DNA of 64,000 bases from VRUE01 sp033856195 (GCA_033856195.1 JAWVFL010000045.1:1-64000), one strand, 5' to 3'. Shown: positions 52,827 to 61,446, numbered from the stretch's first letter. Translations and numbers: made by a program. The notes: generated by a model not told the origin, from the sequence alone.

Positions 52827-53884
52827 CTGGTAGCCTGACGACGGCTTTGACCGCAAGTTCTCCAGTCTCGGACGCGAGCAAGTTCGCGATCGGGTTCGAC
52901 CATCGGGACCGCACCAGGCTCTTCGAGCTCTGGACGGACGTCCTTGATTCCGAGCAGTGGTCGGAGGGCCGGATGCTGGCAGCGTTCGAGCAACGCTGGG
53001 CGGACTGGAACGGGCTGCCGAGCCTCGGCCTCTCCAGTTGGGCCGGCGGGGCGCTCGCAGCCCTGGAGTTCGCCGGCGTGCGCGGCGAGACGGTTCTCTG
53101 TCCGTCGAACACTTTCATGGCAACGCCGCTGGCCGCGATCAACGCCGGCGCCGAGGTCGAGTTCGTCGATTGCAACCGGACCGACCTCTGCATGTCCTTC
53201 GAGGACTTCGAGGCGAAGGCCGAGAAGCACAAGCCGAAGGCGGCGATCCTCGTTCACATCGGCGGGCACATCGGCTTCGACTCCGAACGCATCGCCGAGT
53301 ACTGCCGTGCCAATGAGATCTTCCTGCTCGAGGACTGTGCCCATGCGCACGGGGCCGAGTGGAACGGCCGCAAGCCCGGCGCCTACGGCGATGCCGGCGC
53401 CTACTCGCTCTACGCGACCAAGACGGTTTCCACCGGCGAGGGCGGCGTGCTCGTCTCCGCCAACGAGGAGCTGATCGAGTTCGCCCGCAAGTTCCGCAAC
53501 TACGGCAAGTTCGAGCACGAGGTCGACGGGCTCAACTTCCGCATGAGCGAGTTCACCGCGGCGCTCGGTCTCGTCCAGGCGGAACGGATGGAGGAGATCG
53601 TCGCCTGGAAGAACGAGTACGCGCTCGAGCACCTCGACCCGCTGCATCCCGGCAGGCTGGAGCTTCCCGAGGGAATGACCTCGGGTCTCTACAAGTACGT
53701 CGTCTTCGATCCGATCGAGAAGTCCACGGGCCGCGTCTACGAGCAGCCCTGTCACCGCATCATGGGCCGTTCCGACGAGCTGCCCAACACCGACTGGGTG
53801 GCCGAGAGCCACTGGTGCGTGCCGCTCTACTACCGGCCCTTGAGTGCGGAGCTAACGAACGAGATTTCCGGGGAGGAAGCGTGA
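52802..53884 (+). CDS. DegT/DnrJ/EryC1-family sugar aminotransferase
   Basis: The PLP enzyme of about 360 residues has GVRGETVLCPSNTFMATPLA, the Asp/His region ILVHIGGHIGFDSERIAEYC, EDCAHAHGAEWNGRKPG and the Schiff-base Lys in SLYATKTVSTGEGGVL. The family transfers an amino group to keto-sugars for cell-surface glycans or natural products. The start is unsure: ATG 52802 has a GAGG 7 bases upstream, but it lies in the repeat, and a TTG at 52847 is also possible. Its stop overlaps the epimerase-glycosyltransferase start. Confidence 0.87.
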   Translation: MRSVRSALAGSLTTALTASSPVSDASKFAIGFDHRDRTRLFELWTDVLDSEQWSEGRMLAAFEQRWADWNGLPSLGLSSWAGGALAALEFAGVRGETVLCPSNTFMATPLAAINAGAEVEFVDCNRTDLCMSFEDFEAKAEKHKPKAAILVHIGGHIGFDSERIAEYCRANEIFLLEDCAHAHGAEWNGRKPGAYGDAGAYSLYATKTVSTGEGGVLVSANEELIEFARKFRNYGKFEHEVDGLNFRMSEFTAALGLVQAERMEEIVAWKNEYALEHLDPLHPGRLELPEGMTSGLYKYVVFDPIEKSTGRVYEQPCHRIMGRSDELPNTDWVAESHWCVPLYYRPLSAELTNEISGEEA

Positions 53885-56214
53885 GGGTCCTGGTAACCGG
53901 CGGCGGCGGCTTCATCGGCTCCCATGTGGTCGACCGCCTGATCGAGCGCGGCATCACGCCGCGGATCTTCGACCTCAGCGCCTCCCCCTATCACTCACCG
54001 CTCGAAGTCGAGACCTTCACCGGCAGCATCACCGATCCGGCCAATCTCGACCTGGCGATGCGCGACTGCGACGCCGTGATCCACCTCGCCGCCGTCGCCG
54101 ACGTCGGCCACGTCCTCGCCGACCCGGTCCTCGCCGAGGAGGTAAACACCCGCGGCACGCTCAACGTGCTCGAGGCTGCCTGCCGAGCCAAAGTCGGTCG
54201 CGTCGTCTATGGCTCGACGACCTGGGTCTACAGCGACTGCGTCGAGCAGGACGTCGACGAGGAAACGCCGATTCCGGCGCCGCGCCACCTCTACACCGCG
54301 ACCAAGCTCGCGGGCGAGACCTACTGCGCCGGCTACACGGAGCTTTACGAGCTCGAGAGCACCATCCTGCGCTTCGGCATCCCCTATGGCCCTCGCGCCC
54401 GCGCCGCCGGCGTCGTCGCCAAGTTCACCGACCTCGCCTTTGAAGGCAAGGCGCTGACTATCGCCGGCGACGGCAGCCAGACCCGCAGCTTCATCTACGT
54501 CGAGGACCTCGCCGACGGGATCGTCGCCGCCCTGGCCCCGGAGGCCGCCGGTCGCACCTACAACCTCTCTGGCGAGGAGGTCGTAACGATCCTCGAAATC
54601 GCCGAGCGGGTCCAGGAAAACACCGACGGCTGCGAGATCGTCCACACGCCGCCCCGCCCCGGCGACTTTCCGGGCAAGGCGATCTCCAACGAGCGGGCGC
54701 TCGCGGAGCTCGGCTGGAAGGCCGAGACGAGTTTCAAGGAGGGCGTCCGCAAGTACGTCGAATGGGTTCGCGGCAGCACCCGGCACCCCGACCCGATCCC
54801 CGGCAAGCAGCCGTCGATGAACGGCAACGAACACGCGGCGGGGTCGCTGCTGGCCGGCGCCTCGCGCTTCGAAGAACGCGATCCTCGCGTCCTTGTCCTC
54901 ACCGCCGACATCGGCGAGGGGCACGACCTGCCGGCAAGGATCATCAAGGCGGATTTGGAAGCCGAGATTCCCGATACCGAGGTCGAGATCGCCAACGGCC
55001 TGGAGGCGATGGGCCGGATCTGCTCGTCGGTTGCTCGTGACGGCTCCCGCTTCGCATTCCGCTGGATGCCCTGGCTATTCGACATTCAGTACTGGCTGAT
55101 CACCAGGTTCGCGCCAACCCGCTGGCTCATGCATCACCTCAGCTATGCGCTCGGTAGCCGCGGGCTGCTGCGCTTGATCGACAAGCACCAGCCCGACGTC
55201 ATCGTCTCCACCTATCCCGGGGTGACGGCGGTGTTGGGCATGCTTCGCGAGAACCGCCGCCTGCTGGTCCCGGTGCAGTCGGCGATCACCGATTTGGCCG
55301 GCCTGCGCTACTGGGTACACCCGGGAGTCGACCTGCACTTCGTCACCCACCCCGAGTCGATCGAGGAGGTCGAGAAGCTCGCCGGGCCCGGCAGCGTCGA
55401 GTGGACGAGGCCGCCGATCTCACGCGACTTCCTGATGCCGCGCACGCGCGTCGACGCACGTAAGGCCCTCGGTGTCCCTGCCCACGACCGGCTTATCCTC
55501 GTCTCCGGCGGCGGCTGGGGAATCGGCGACCTCGAGGGCGCGATCGAGTCGGCGCTGGCCAACGAGGACACCAAGGTCGTCTGCATCACCGGCCGCAACG
55601 TGATCACCCGCGAGAAGCTGGAGAAGCGCTTTGCCGAGAACGAGCGCGTGCGCATCCTCGGCTTCACCGAGCAGATGAGCGACTGGATGGCGGCGGCGGA
55701 CGTGATGGTTCACTCCACCGCCGGTTTGACTGTGCTGGAGGCGCACATCCGCGGCTGCCCTGTCGTCTCCTTCGGCTTCTCGGCTGGTCACCTGCGCGCG
55801 AACAACGCCGCCTTCGAGCGCTTCGGCCTGGCCGAGGTGGCGCGATCCGAGCACGAGCTGGGGTCGGTGCTGCGCCACCTCAGCCGCGAGCGCCGCTCAC
55901 CGGACTCCTCCTTCGCCTCGTTGCCCTCGATCGCATCGCGGGTGCTGACCGTGCGTCCGCGAGTCAAGCCACAGCCCGTCTGGCGCCTGCGCATGGAGCG
56001 GGTCGTCGCGGTGGCAAGCCTGGCGGCGATCGCGGTCGTGATGCTGTTCACGGTGATCGATCGGGAAGCGCCCTACAAGGTGATCGCCAAGCCGCTCGAG
56101 GGTCGCATCCACCTCGGCAGGGACAACGACACCACCTCCTCGGAAGCGGTCAAGGCCAGCGCGGCGCAACAGCCTTCGCCGGCACACGAAGCCACCATCC
56201 ACGAAAGCCCTTGA
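53881..56214 (+). CDS. Fusion of NAD-dependent sugar epimerase and GT28 (MGDG synthase-like) glycosyltransferase
   Basis: One 777-residue frame from a GTG at 53881 holds two enzymes. Residues 1-305 are an extended SDR: VLVTGGGGFIGSHVVDRL, Ser in VVYGSTTWVY and the YxxxK motif YTATKLAGE. After a short linker, residues about 335-690 are a GT28 protein with the MGDG-synthase-type opening LTADIGEGHDLPARIIKADL and C-terminal VMVHSTAGLTVLEAHIRGCP. A transmembrane helix (VVAVASLAAIAVVMLFTVI) near residue 705 is followed by a short polar tail. Such a protein could make and transfer a sugar in one place, for example a galactolipid. Confidence 0.88.
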   Translation: MRVLVTGGGGFIGSHVVDRLIERGITPRIFDLSASPYHSPLEVETFTGSITDPANLDLAMRDCDAVIHLAAVADVGHVLADPVLAEEVNTRGTLNVLEAACRAKVGRVVYGSTTWVYSDCVEQDVDEETPIPAPRHLYTATKLAGETYCAGYTELYELESTILRFGIPYGPRARAAGVVAKFTDLAFEGKALTIAGDGSQTRSFIYVEDLADGIVAALAPEAAGRTYNLSGEEVVTILEIAERVQENTDGCEIVHTPPRPGDFPGKAISNERALAELGWKAETSFKEGVRKYVEWVRGSTRHPDPIPGKQPSMNGNEHAAGSLLAGASRFEERDPRVLVLTADIGEGHDLPARIIKADLEAEIPDTEVEIANGLEAMGRICSSVARDGSRFAFRWMPWLFDIQYWLITRFAPTRWLMHHLSYALGSRGLLRLIDKHQPDVIVSTYPGVTAVLGMLRENRRLLVPVQSAITDLAGLRYWVHPGVDLHFVTHPESIEEVEKLAGPGSVEWTRPPISRDFLMPRTRVDARKALGVPAHDRLILVSGGGWGIGDLEGAIESALANEDTKVVCITGRNVITREKLEKRFAENERVRILGFTEQMSDWMAAADVMVHSTAGLTVLEAHIRGCPVVSFGFSAGHLRANNAAFERFGLAEVARSEHELGSVLRHLSRERRSPDSSFASLPSIASRVLTVRPRVKPQPVWRLRMERVVAVASLAAIAVVMLFTVIDREAPYKVIAKPLEGRIHLGRDNDTTSSEAVKASAAQQPSPAHEATIHESP

Positions 56215-56912
56215 TCGCAAGGTCGTTCGGCGCCGGCGCTTCGGCGGCGACCGTGTGGCATGCCGGCCCGGCCCTGGCGCCGCTGGTTCCAGGCCTTGGA
56301 TCCGCCCTCGGGATCGAGATGCGCCAGGAGGACGAGGCCGGCGTAGCGCTGACCTTCGACGACGGTCCGCATCCACAGGGAACGCCGGCGGTGCTCGAGA
56401 TTCTGCGAGAACACGGTGCGACCGCGACCTTTTTCCTCGCCGGCGAGCAGGTCGTGCGCCGCTCCGCTCTTGCCGCGGAGATCGTCGCCGCGGGACACCG
56501 GGTCGAGCTGCACTGCTACCGCCATCGCAATCTCCTGCGGCTTGGGGTGCGCCAGTTCCTCGAAGACGCGGAGCGTGCCCGCGCCGTGATCGAGGAGGCG
56601 AGCGGCCAGGCAATCGCCGATTACCGGCCGCCCTACGGGATATTCAGTGCCGCCACGTTGCGGGCGGTGCACCGCCGCGGCTGGCGGCCGGTGCTGTGGT
56701 CACGCTGGGGGCGCGACTGGAATCGGCGTGCGACAGCGGAGTCGATCGTCCGTTGCGCAAGCACCGAGATCGGGGCCGGTGAGATCGTCCTCTTGCACGA
56801 CGCCGACTACTACAGCGCGCCGGGCTCCTGGGTACGCACGGCGGCGGCCCTGCCGCCGATCCTCGAGGAGATCGAGGGGCGGGGGCTGAAGGCGACCTCG
56901 CTGCGTCGCTGA
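56211..56912 (+). CDS. Polysaccharide deacetylase (NodB-type)
   Basis: The 233-residue protein has NodB motif 1 LTFDDGPHP (catalytic base and metal Asp), an HxxxH metal site in ELHCYRHRN, motif 3 RPPYGIFS and motif 5 IVLLHDAD. It removes N- or O-acetyl groups from glycans. The TTG start overlaps the preceding stop (ttga), so it is coupled to the epimerase-glycosyltransferase, consistent with trimming the same glycoconjugate. No clear cleavable signal peptide is seen. Confidence 0.9.
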   Translation: MIARSFGAGASAATVWHAGPALAPLVPGLGSALGIEMRQEDEAGVALTFDDGPHPQGTPAVLEILREHGATATFFLAGEQVVRRSALAAEIVAAGHRVELHCYRHRNLLRLGVRQFLEDAERARAVIEEASGQAIADYRPPYGIFSAATLRAVHRRGWRPVLWSRWGRDWNRRATAESIVRCASTEIGAGEIVLLHDADYYSAPGSWVRTAAALPPILEEIEGRGLKATSLRR

Positions 56913-57016
56913 GAAGGGGGCGCGAGCGTCCACTGGTCGCAGCCGGCGAATGCTTCGTCAAGGCGCCGGGCCATCGTGCTCCGAGGCCGATCCTGGTCGA
57001 AGATTTCCTTGGACAT
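56810..57016 (-). CDS. Possible small ORF antisense to the deacetylase end
   Basis: A 68-codon frame starts with an ATG after GGACGGAGAG and begins SKEIFDQDRPRSTMARRLDE, which looks protein-like. Its second half lies antisense to the deacetylase 3' end, which weakens the case. No family is recognised. The 204-base gap between the deacetylase and the hydrolase holds little else except the terminator at 57085-57111. Confidence 0.25.
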   Translation of the reverse strand: MSKEIFDQDRPRSTMARRLDEAFAGCDQWTLAPPSQRRSEVAFSPRPSISSRIGGRAAAVRTQEPGAL

Positions 57017-57084
57017 GGCTCTCCGTCCTGTAGGGAACGTTGGGGCAGCTTCACCCTTCGATCGGACGAAAAACATGCAAGTAG

Positions 57085-57111
57085 CGAAAAAGAACGCGCA
57101 GCTTGCGCGTT
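57085..57111 (-). terminator. Rho-independent terminator of the alpha/beta hydrolase gene
   Basis: On the - strand AACGCGC and GCGCGTT (57111-57105 and 57099-57093) form a perfect 7-bp stem around a 5-base loop and are followed by CTTTTTC. It starts 6 bases after the hydrolase stop, a classic position. Confidence 0.8.
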
Positions 57112-57116
57112 TTCGC

Positions 57117-57959
57117 TCAATCCGCCTGCGCGAATGCGGCGATCTCGTTGGCGAGCAGCTGCGGCTGGTCGAGTGCCACGAACGTCTTCGCATCCGGGAT
57201 CTGGACGATGCGTGCATTCGGGGTCTCCCGCTCGAGTCGTTCTGCATAGGAGATCGGGAAGAACTTGTCGCCGGGCGCCCAGGTGAGCAGGACCGGCAGC
57301 TCGGAGGCGCTCAGCCTCTCCGCGGCCTCCAGCGTGTAGCGCTTGTTCATCCCGGCGGTGACCTTTTTGGCATCGTGCTTGACACCGGGATCGCTCAGTC
57401 CCGGCGCCATCCAGGAGGCGATCAGGTCGGCCGGGATCTCGGTGCGGGCGAACGGCTTGAATGCGGCACGCGCCAGGGCGCCGATGCGAAACGGCGCGGA
57501 GAGCAGGGTCATGCCGCCGGGTAGCTTGGCGATCGGGGGCATCGTCTTGAAGATCCCTGGCGGGAAGTTCTCGTGGGTATCGCAATTGGTCAGCACCAGG
57601 CGGCCGATCCGCTCCGGGTGGCGGGTGACCAGCACCTGTGACATGGCGCCGCCCGAGTCGTTGCCGACGATGGTCACGTCGTTCAGGTCGAGTGCCTCGA
57701 GAAAGCTGGCGATCAGCGCGGCGATGCCGGGAGGGGAAAGGTCGGCATCGGGATTCATCGCGATCTGCTGGGCGCCGATCGGCCAGTCGGGGGCGATGCA
57801 GCGGCAGCGATCGGCGAGGCCGTCGACCACGCCGTCCCAAAGGCGACCGTCGACGAGAAAACCGTGGACGAAGACGGCCGGCTTGCCCTCGCCGGCTTCG
57901 CGATAGCGGATCCGTCCCGCCGGCAGCTCGATCTCGTGACGCTGGTCTGACTGACTCAT
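57117..57959 (-). CDS. Alpha/beta-fold hydrolase
   Basis: The 280-residue protein has the oxyanion region VFVHGFLVDGRLWD and nucleophile elbow VGNDSGGAM. By position the nucleophile is Asp (G-N-D-S-G), as in haloalkane dehalogenases and epoxide hydrolases, with Ser next to it. The C-terminal motif where the catalytic His is usual reads TFVALDQPQLLANEI, with no His visible there. The acid residue may be in TWAPGDKFF. It is divergent from a TetR gene with an operator in the 62-base gap, so it is probably induced by that regulator's ligand. Confidence 0.82.
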   Translation of the reverse strand: MSQSDQRHEIELPAGRIRYREAGEGKPAVFVHGFLVDGRLWDGVVDGLADRCRCIAPDWPIGAQQIAMNPDADLSPPGIAALIASFLEALDLNDVTIVGNDSGGAMSQVLVTRHPERIGRLVLTNCDTHENFPPGIFKTMPPIAKLPGGMTLLSAPFRIGALARAAFKPFARTEIPADLIASWMAPGLSDPGVKHDAKKVTAGMNKRYTLEAAERLSASELPVLLTWAPGDKFFPISYAERLERETPNARIVQIPDAKTFVALDQPQLLANEIAAFAQAD

Positions 57960-58009
57960 CGCAATCTCCTTGGGGGCAGTTGTTCTCGACCGGTGCGGCC
58001 GGTAAATTA

Positions 58010-58024
58010 CATACAGACAGTATG
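58010..58024. promoter_or_regulatory. TetR operator palindrome over the tetR start codon
   Basis: CATAC-agaca-GTATG is a perfect 5-5-5 palindrome. Its right arm includes the ATG of the TetR gene at 58022. It lies between divergent hydrolase and tetR genes, so binding could repress both. Confidence 0.65.
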
Positions 58025-58630
58025 AATGTCAAACGGACTCAAGCCGAGCGATCCGATGCGACCCGCGCCGCCCTGGTCGAGGCAGCGCGAGGACTCTTCG
58101 CCGAGCGCGGCTACGCCGGGATCGGCACCGAGGAGATCGCACGGGCGGCGGGGTTGAGCCGCGGCGCGCTCTACCACCACTTCGACGGCAAGAGCGAGCT
58201 GTTCGAGGCGGTCTACGAACAGGTCGAGAGAGAGTTGGCTGCGCGGATCGCCGCCGGTGCGCTGGAGGCCAACGCCGCCTCGCCCCTGGAGGCGATGCGG
58301 GCCGGTGTCGAGATGTTCCTAGCGGCGAGCACCGAGCCCGAGGCGCAGCGGATCGTGCTGCTCGACGGTCCCTCGGTTCTGGGCTGGGATCGATGGCGTG
58401 AGATTGCGGCCGAGCACGGGCTCGGCCTGATCGAAGCGACGCTGCAGGCGGCAATCGAGGCCGGTGCGATCAGCCAACAGCCGGTTCGCCCCCTCGCCCA
58501 CGTATTGATGGGCGCTTTGGACGAGGCGGCGATGCTCGTTGCACGGGCCGAGGATCCCGAGCAGATGCGGGTTGAAGTCGCGGGGACCCTAGAGGCCCTG
58601 CTCGACGGGCTCAGCCGCGACTTGCCTTGA
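58022..58630 (+). CDS. TetR-family transcriptional regulator
   Basis: The 202-residue protein has a TetR DNA-binding domain (TRAALVEAARGLFAERGYAG, TEEIARAAGLSRGALYHHFD, KSELFEAVYEQVERELAARI) and a helical ligand domain (GLIEATLQAAIEAGAISQQP) of the TetR_C type. It is divergent from the alpha/beta hydrolase and probably controls it. The ATG at 58022 begins the family-like region; codons upstream in frame lie antisense to the hydrolase. Its end overlaps the GGDEF gene by 20 bases. Confidence 0.9.
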   Translation: MNVKRTQAERSDATRAALVEAARGLFAERGYAGIGTEEIARAAGLSRGALYHHFDGKSELFEAVYEQVERELAARIAAGALEANAASPLEAMRAGVEMFLAASTEPEAQRIVLLDGPSVLGWDRWREIAAEHGLGLIEATLQAAIEAGAISQQPVRPLAHVLMGALDEAAMLVARAEDPEQMRVEVAGTLEALLDGLSRDLP

Positions 58631-60149
58631 TCGCTCCCCCGACCGGACCGGGATCGGTGACGGTGATGTCGGCGGGAGCACCGCGGCGCGACTCCTTCTG
58701 GGCGTACATCCGCACGTCGGCAAGCTGCAGCGTGGCGGAAGGGCTGTCGGCCTCGCTCGGAACCCTAGCCGCGCCCCAGGATGCGGCGATCGCGTAGCCG
58801 CGGCCGCTCTCGGTCAGGGCTTCCGCGGCGTGTTTGATCGCGTCGTCAAGGCGACTCTCGGCGCAGGTGAGCAGGACGCAGAACTCGTCCCCGCCAATCC
58901 GGTACGCGGTTCCGTCCTCGGCGACGGCCTCGCGCAGCCGCCGCCCGAGGCGCGCCAGCATCTCGTCGCCGGCAGGGTGGCCAAGGGTGTCGTTGAGGTG
59001 CTTGAAGCCGTTTAGGTCGAGGAAGACAAGCGCGGCCGGGCTGCTCTCCGTCGCGATCTCGCAGAGCCGTTCGAGGTCGAGTTGCATGCGGCCACGATTG
59101 CCAAGGCCGGTCAGCGGATCGGTCTGGACCTGCCCGAGCAGCCTTTTGTTCTCCCGGTCGCTCATCGCCAGGCGAACGATCACGGCGGTCATCGTCGCGG
59201 TCCAGAGGATGGTCGAGAGACCCCCGGTGGCGCTGTTGTACTGCATCGCGAAGAGCCCGATCATCACCGCTGCGAAGACCGCGGGGACCAATATCTCGCG
59301 GCGGCCGTCGCTGCGGGGCGACGTGATCTCGGCCGCTTCCTTCGGCTGCCAGACCGCCCCACCCAGGCAGACTGCCGCGATCAGGTAGATCGGGTTCACC
59401 CATTCGCCACCGGGCAGGGCCCCCTCGGTCGCCTGCAGGGTGTAGGCGATGTCGGCGATGACCAGCGCCGCCAGCCCCGCCAGCAGCAACGACCAGGTGC
59501 GGCCGGGGCGCCACCCGGTCAGAGCGACGACCCCCACCACCAGTGCGAGCATGCCGATGTCGCCGAGCGGGTAGGAGAGCGTCGTCAGTGTTTCCAGTGT
59601 CGTGCCGGATGTCTGATCCGCGACGAAGTCGAAGACGAACGCCGTGCCGAGTGCGGCCGTGCCGAGCGTTGCGATCAGGCCATCCATCCAGAGGCGCCAG
59701 TCGATCTCATGTGCCCGAGCCCGGACCAGCATGACCAGGCCGGCGTAGGCAAGCGGATAGAAGACCAGGTAGCCGATGTCCGCCGGCGATGGATAGGGGG
59801 CCGACGGGTTGCCTTCGATGGCGGCGGTCCAGTAGATCTCCGCCGCGCCCCAGCAGAGGATCGCCAGGCCGATGAGAAGCCAGGCCGCCCGCTCGCGACG
59901 ATAGTCGGTGGCCCTGATCAGACAGGCGACGCCGGCGCCAAGCACGATCGCCGCGTAGAGAGGTCCACCGATCGCGAAATCCAGGTTCTCGCCAACCCCG
60001 AGCCAGTAGTGCAGCGTGACGATTGCGGTGCCGCCGAGCAGCAGGACTGCGAGCGCGCGACGGAGTAGGTGCGCAGCGCGCGTCCGGGCGGTCGTCGACT
60101 CGGCGGTTTTCACTGATGGAGCTATCGGCACCAGACCGCAAATCCCCAA
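58611..60149 (-). CDS. Membrane GGDEF diguanylate cyclase
   Basis: The 512-residue protein has about nine to ten transmembrane helices in residues 30-330 and a GGDEF domain from about 340. The active-site motif GGDEF is intact at 419-423, and DPLTGLGNRG and LDLNGFKHLNDTLGH are canonical, so it should make cyclic-di-GMP. The RxxD inhibitory site expected just before GGDEF is absent (AEDG). The start is a TTG; GTGs at 60131 and 60113 are alternatives. It may supply the ligand read by the pilA riboswitch in this window. Confidence 0.92.
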   Translation of the reverse strand: MGICGLVPIAPSVKTAESTTARTRAAHLLRRALAVLLLGGTAIVTLHYWLGVGENLDFAIGGPLYAAIVLGAGVACLIRATDYRRERAAWLLIGLAILCWGAAEIYWTAAIEGNPSAPYPSPADIGYLVFYPLAYAGLVMLVRARAHEIDWRLWMDGLIATLGTAALGTAFVFDFVADQTSGTTLETLTTLSYPLGDIGMLALVVGVVALTGWRPGRTWSLLLAGLAALVIADIAYTLQATEGALPGGEWVNPIYLIAAVCLGGAVWQPKEAAEITSPRSDGRREILVPAVFAAVMIGLFAMQYNSATGGLSTILWTATMTAVIVRLAMSDRENKRLLGQVQTDPLTGLGNRGRMQLDLERLCEIATESSPAALVFLDLNGFKHLNDTLGHPAGDEMLARLGRRLREAVAEDGTAYRIGGDEFCVLLTCAESRLDDAIKHAAEALTESGRGYAIAASWGAARVPSEADSPSATLQLADVRMYAQKESRRGAPADITVTDPGPVGGAIKASRG

Positions 60150-60163
60150 GCCTGGTCGAAGAT

Positions 60164-60188
60164 CGCAAGCGCGCCGAGGCCGCTTGCG
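60164..60188. promoter_or_regulatory. Inverted repeat upstream of rpmE
   Basis: CGCAAGCG (60164-60171) and CGCTTGCG (60181-60188) are perfectly complementary with a 9-base spacer. It lies in the 61-base divergent gap between the GGDEF gene and rpmE, just before a possible -10 TAGACT (60198-60203). It could be an operator. Confidence 0.45.
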
Positions 60189-60210
60189 CGAGTCATCTAG
60201 ACTGAAGAGC

Positions 60211-60426
60211 GTGAAAACCGGAATTCATCCCGAGTACACGCTGGCAAATGTGCATTGCTCCTGCGGGAACCAGTTCTACACGCGCTCGACGCAGGCCGAC
60301 CTGCACGTCGAGCTCTGCTCCGAGTGCCACCCGTTCTACACCGGAAAGCAGAAGCTGGTCGATACCGGCGGCCGCGTGGAGCGTTTCCAGCGCCGCGCCG
60401 CCAAGCACGCCAAGGCCGGGAGGTAA
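60211..60426 (+). CDS. rpmE: 50S ribosomal protein L31 (zinc-binding form)
   Basis: The 71-residue protein reads KTGIHPEYTLANVHCSCGNQF, then LCSECHPFYTGKQKLVDTGGRVERF and a basic tail. The cysteines in HCSC and CSEC form the zinc site of the C+ type of L31. It binds at the 50S central protuberance and bridges the subunits. The GTG start at 60211 gives the standard length. The DUF1385 gene follows 3 bases after the stop. Confidence 0.95.
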   Translation: MKTGIHPEYTLANVHCSCGNQFYTRSTQADLHVELCSECHPFYTGKQKLVDTGGRVERFQRRAAKHAKAGR

Positions 60427-60429
60427 GCC

Positions 60430-61446
60430 GTGAGCCCAGAGCTGGGCTCGCCGCGACTCGAGACCGCTGCTCCGTCCAAGAACGGGGCGGATCCGCTGCG
60501 CATGCCCGACGGCGCCCTCGTCGCCAAGCGCGACGCGCCGGTCGGGGGCCAGGCGGTGCTCGAGGGCGTGATGATGCGGGGAATATCGGTCTGGGCCGTT
60601 GCGGTGCGCCGTCCCGACGGTGAGATCGAGATCAGCTCCGAGTCGATCAAGCCGTGGGCGCGCCGTCACCGCCTCTGGCGGCTGCCGGTGCTGCGCGGGG
60701 TCGTCGCCCTCGGCGAGTCGCTGAAGATCGGCTTCAAAGCACTGGGCATCTCCGCCAACGCCCAGCTCGAGGAGGACGAGGACGGCGAGCGCGAAGAGAT
60801 CGGCGGCTGGATGTGGGGCCTGACGATTGCCTTCTCGATGCTGTTGGCAGTCGGGCTCTTCTTCGTCGTGCCGGTCGGCCTGACCAGCCTGATCAAGGAC
60901 CGGCTCGGCTCGCCCTTGCTCTTCTGGCTGGTCGAGGGAGTGCTGCGGACGGGGATCTTCATCGCCTACATCGCCGCGATCAGTCGCCTGCGCGACCTGC
61001 GACGCGTCTTCGAGTACCACGGCGCCGAGCACAAGACGATCTCCTGTTACGAGGCCGAAGACGAGCTGACGCCCGCTCGCGCCAAGCTCTACTCGCGGCT
61101 GCACCCGCGCTGTGGCACCAGCTTCCTGCTGATCGTGATGGTGCTGGCGATCTTCGTCTTCGCCCCGATCGGGCTGCCCGCCTGGTATTGGCTGGTGGCT
61201 TCGCGGATCATCGGCATCCCGCTGATCGCCGGTCTTTCCTACGAGGTGATCAAGTGGGCCGGGAAAAACCGGAGCAAGCGCTGGGTGCGGGCGCTGATGT
61301 GGCCGGGCCTGATGCTGCAGAACCTCACCACCCGCGAGCCCGACGAGGAGGAGCTGGCGGTGGCGATCGCCTCGCTCGAGGCCGTCCTGGCACGCGAGAC
61401 GCCCGAGCAGGCGGCTGCGGGCGAACACATCGAGATCGTCGCCTGA
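60430..61446 (+). CDS. DUF1385 (YqhQ-like) membrane protein
   Basis: The 338-residue protein has the family start VGGQAVLEGVMMRGISVWAVAVR and RLPVLRGVVALGESLKIGFKAL, four or so transmembrane helices, the signature EYHGAEHKTISCYEAEDELT and HPRCGTSFLLIVMVLAI. The function of the family is not established. The rpmE-DUF1385 pair is common in Actinobacteria and Firmicutes, usually followed by prfA and prmC. Here the operon ends with a terminator instead. Confidence 0.92.
   Translation: MSPELGSPRLETAAPSKNGADPLRMPDGALVAKRDAPVGGQAVLEGVMMRGISVWAVAVRRPDGEIEISSESIKPWARRHRLWRLPVLRGVVALGESLKIGFKALGISANAQLEEDEDGEREEIGGWMWGLTIAFSMLLAVGLFFVVPVGLTSLIKDRLGSPLLFWLVEGVLRTGIFIAYIAAISRLRDLRRVFEYHGAEHKTISCYEAEDELTPARAKLYSRLHPRCGTSFLLIVMVLAIFVFAPIGLPAWYWLVASRIIGIPLIAGLSYEVIKWAGKNRSKRWVRALMWPGLMLQNLTTREPDEEELAVAIASLEAVLARETPEQAAAGEHIEIVA

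Noticed and set aside
53359..53880. The epimerase frame stays open for 174 codons upstream of 53881
   Set aside because: That part is Arg-rich out-of-frame sequence inside the aminotransferase. The Rossmann start VLVTGGGGFIG and the gtga overlap fix the start at 53881.
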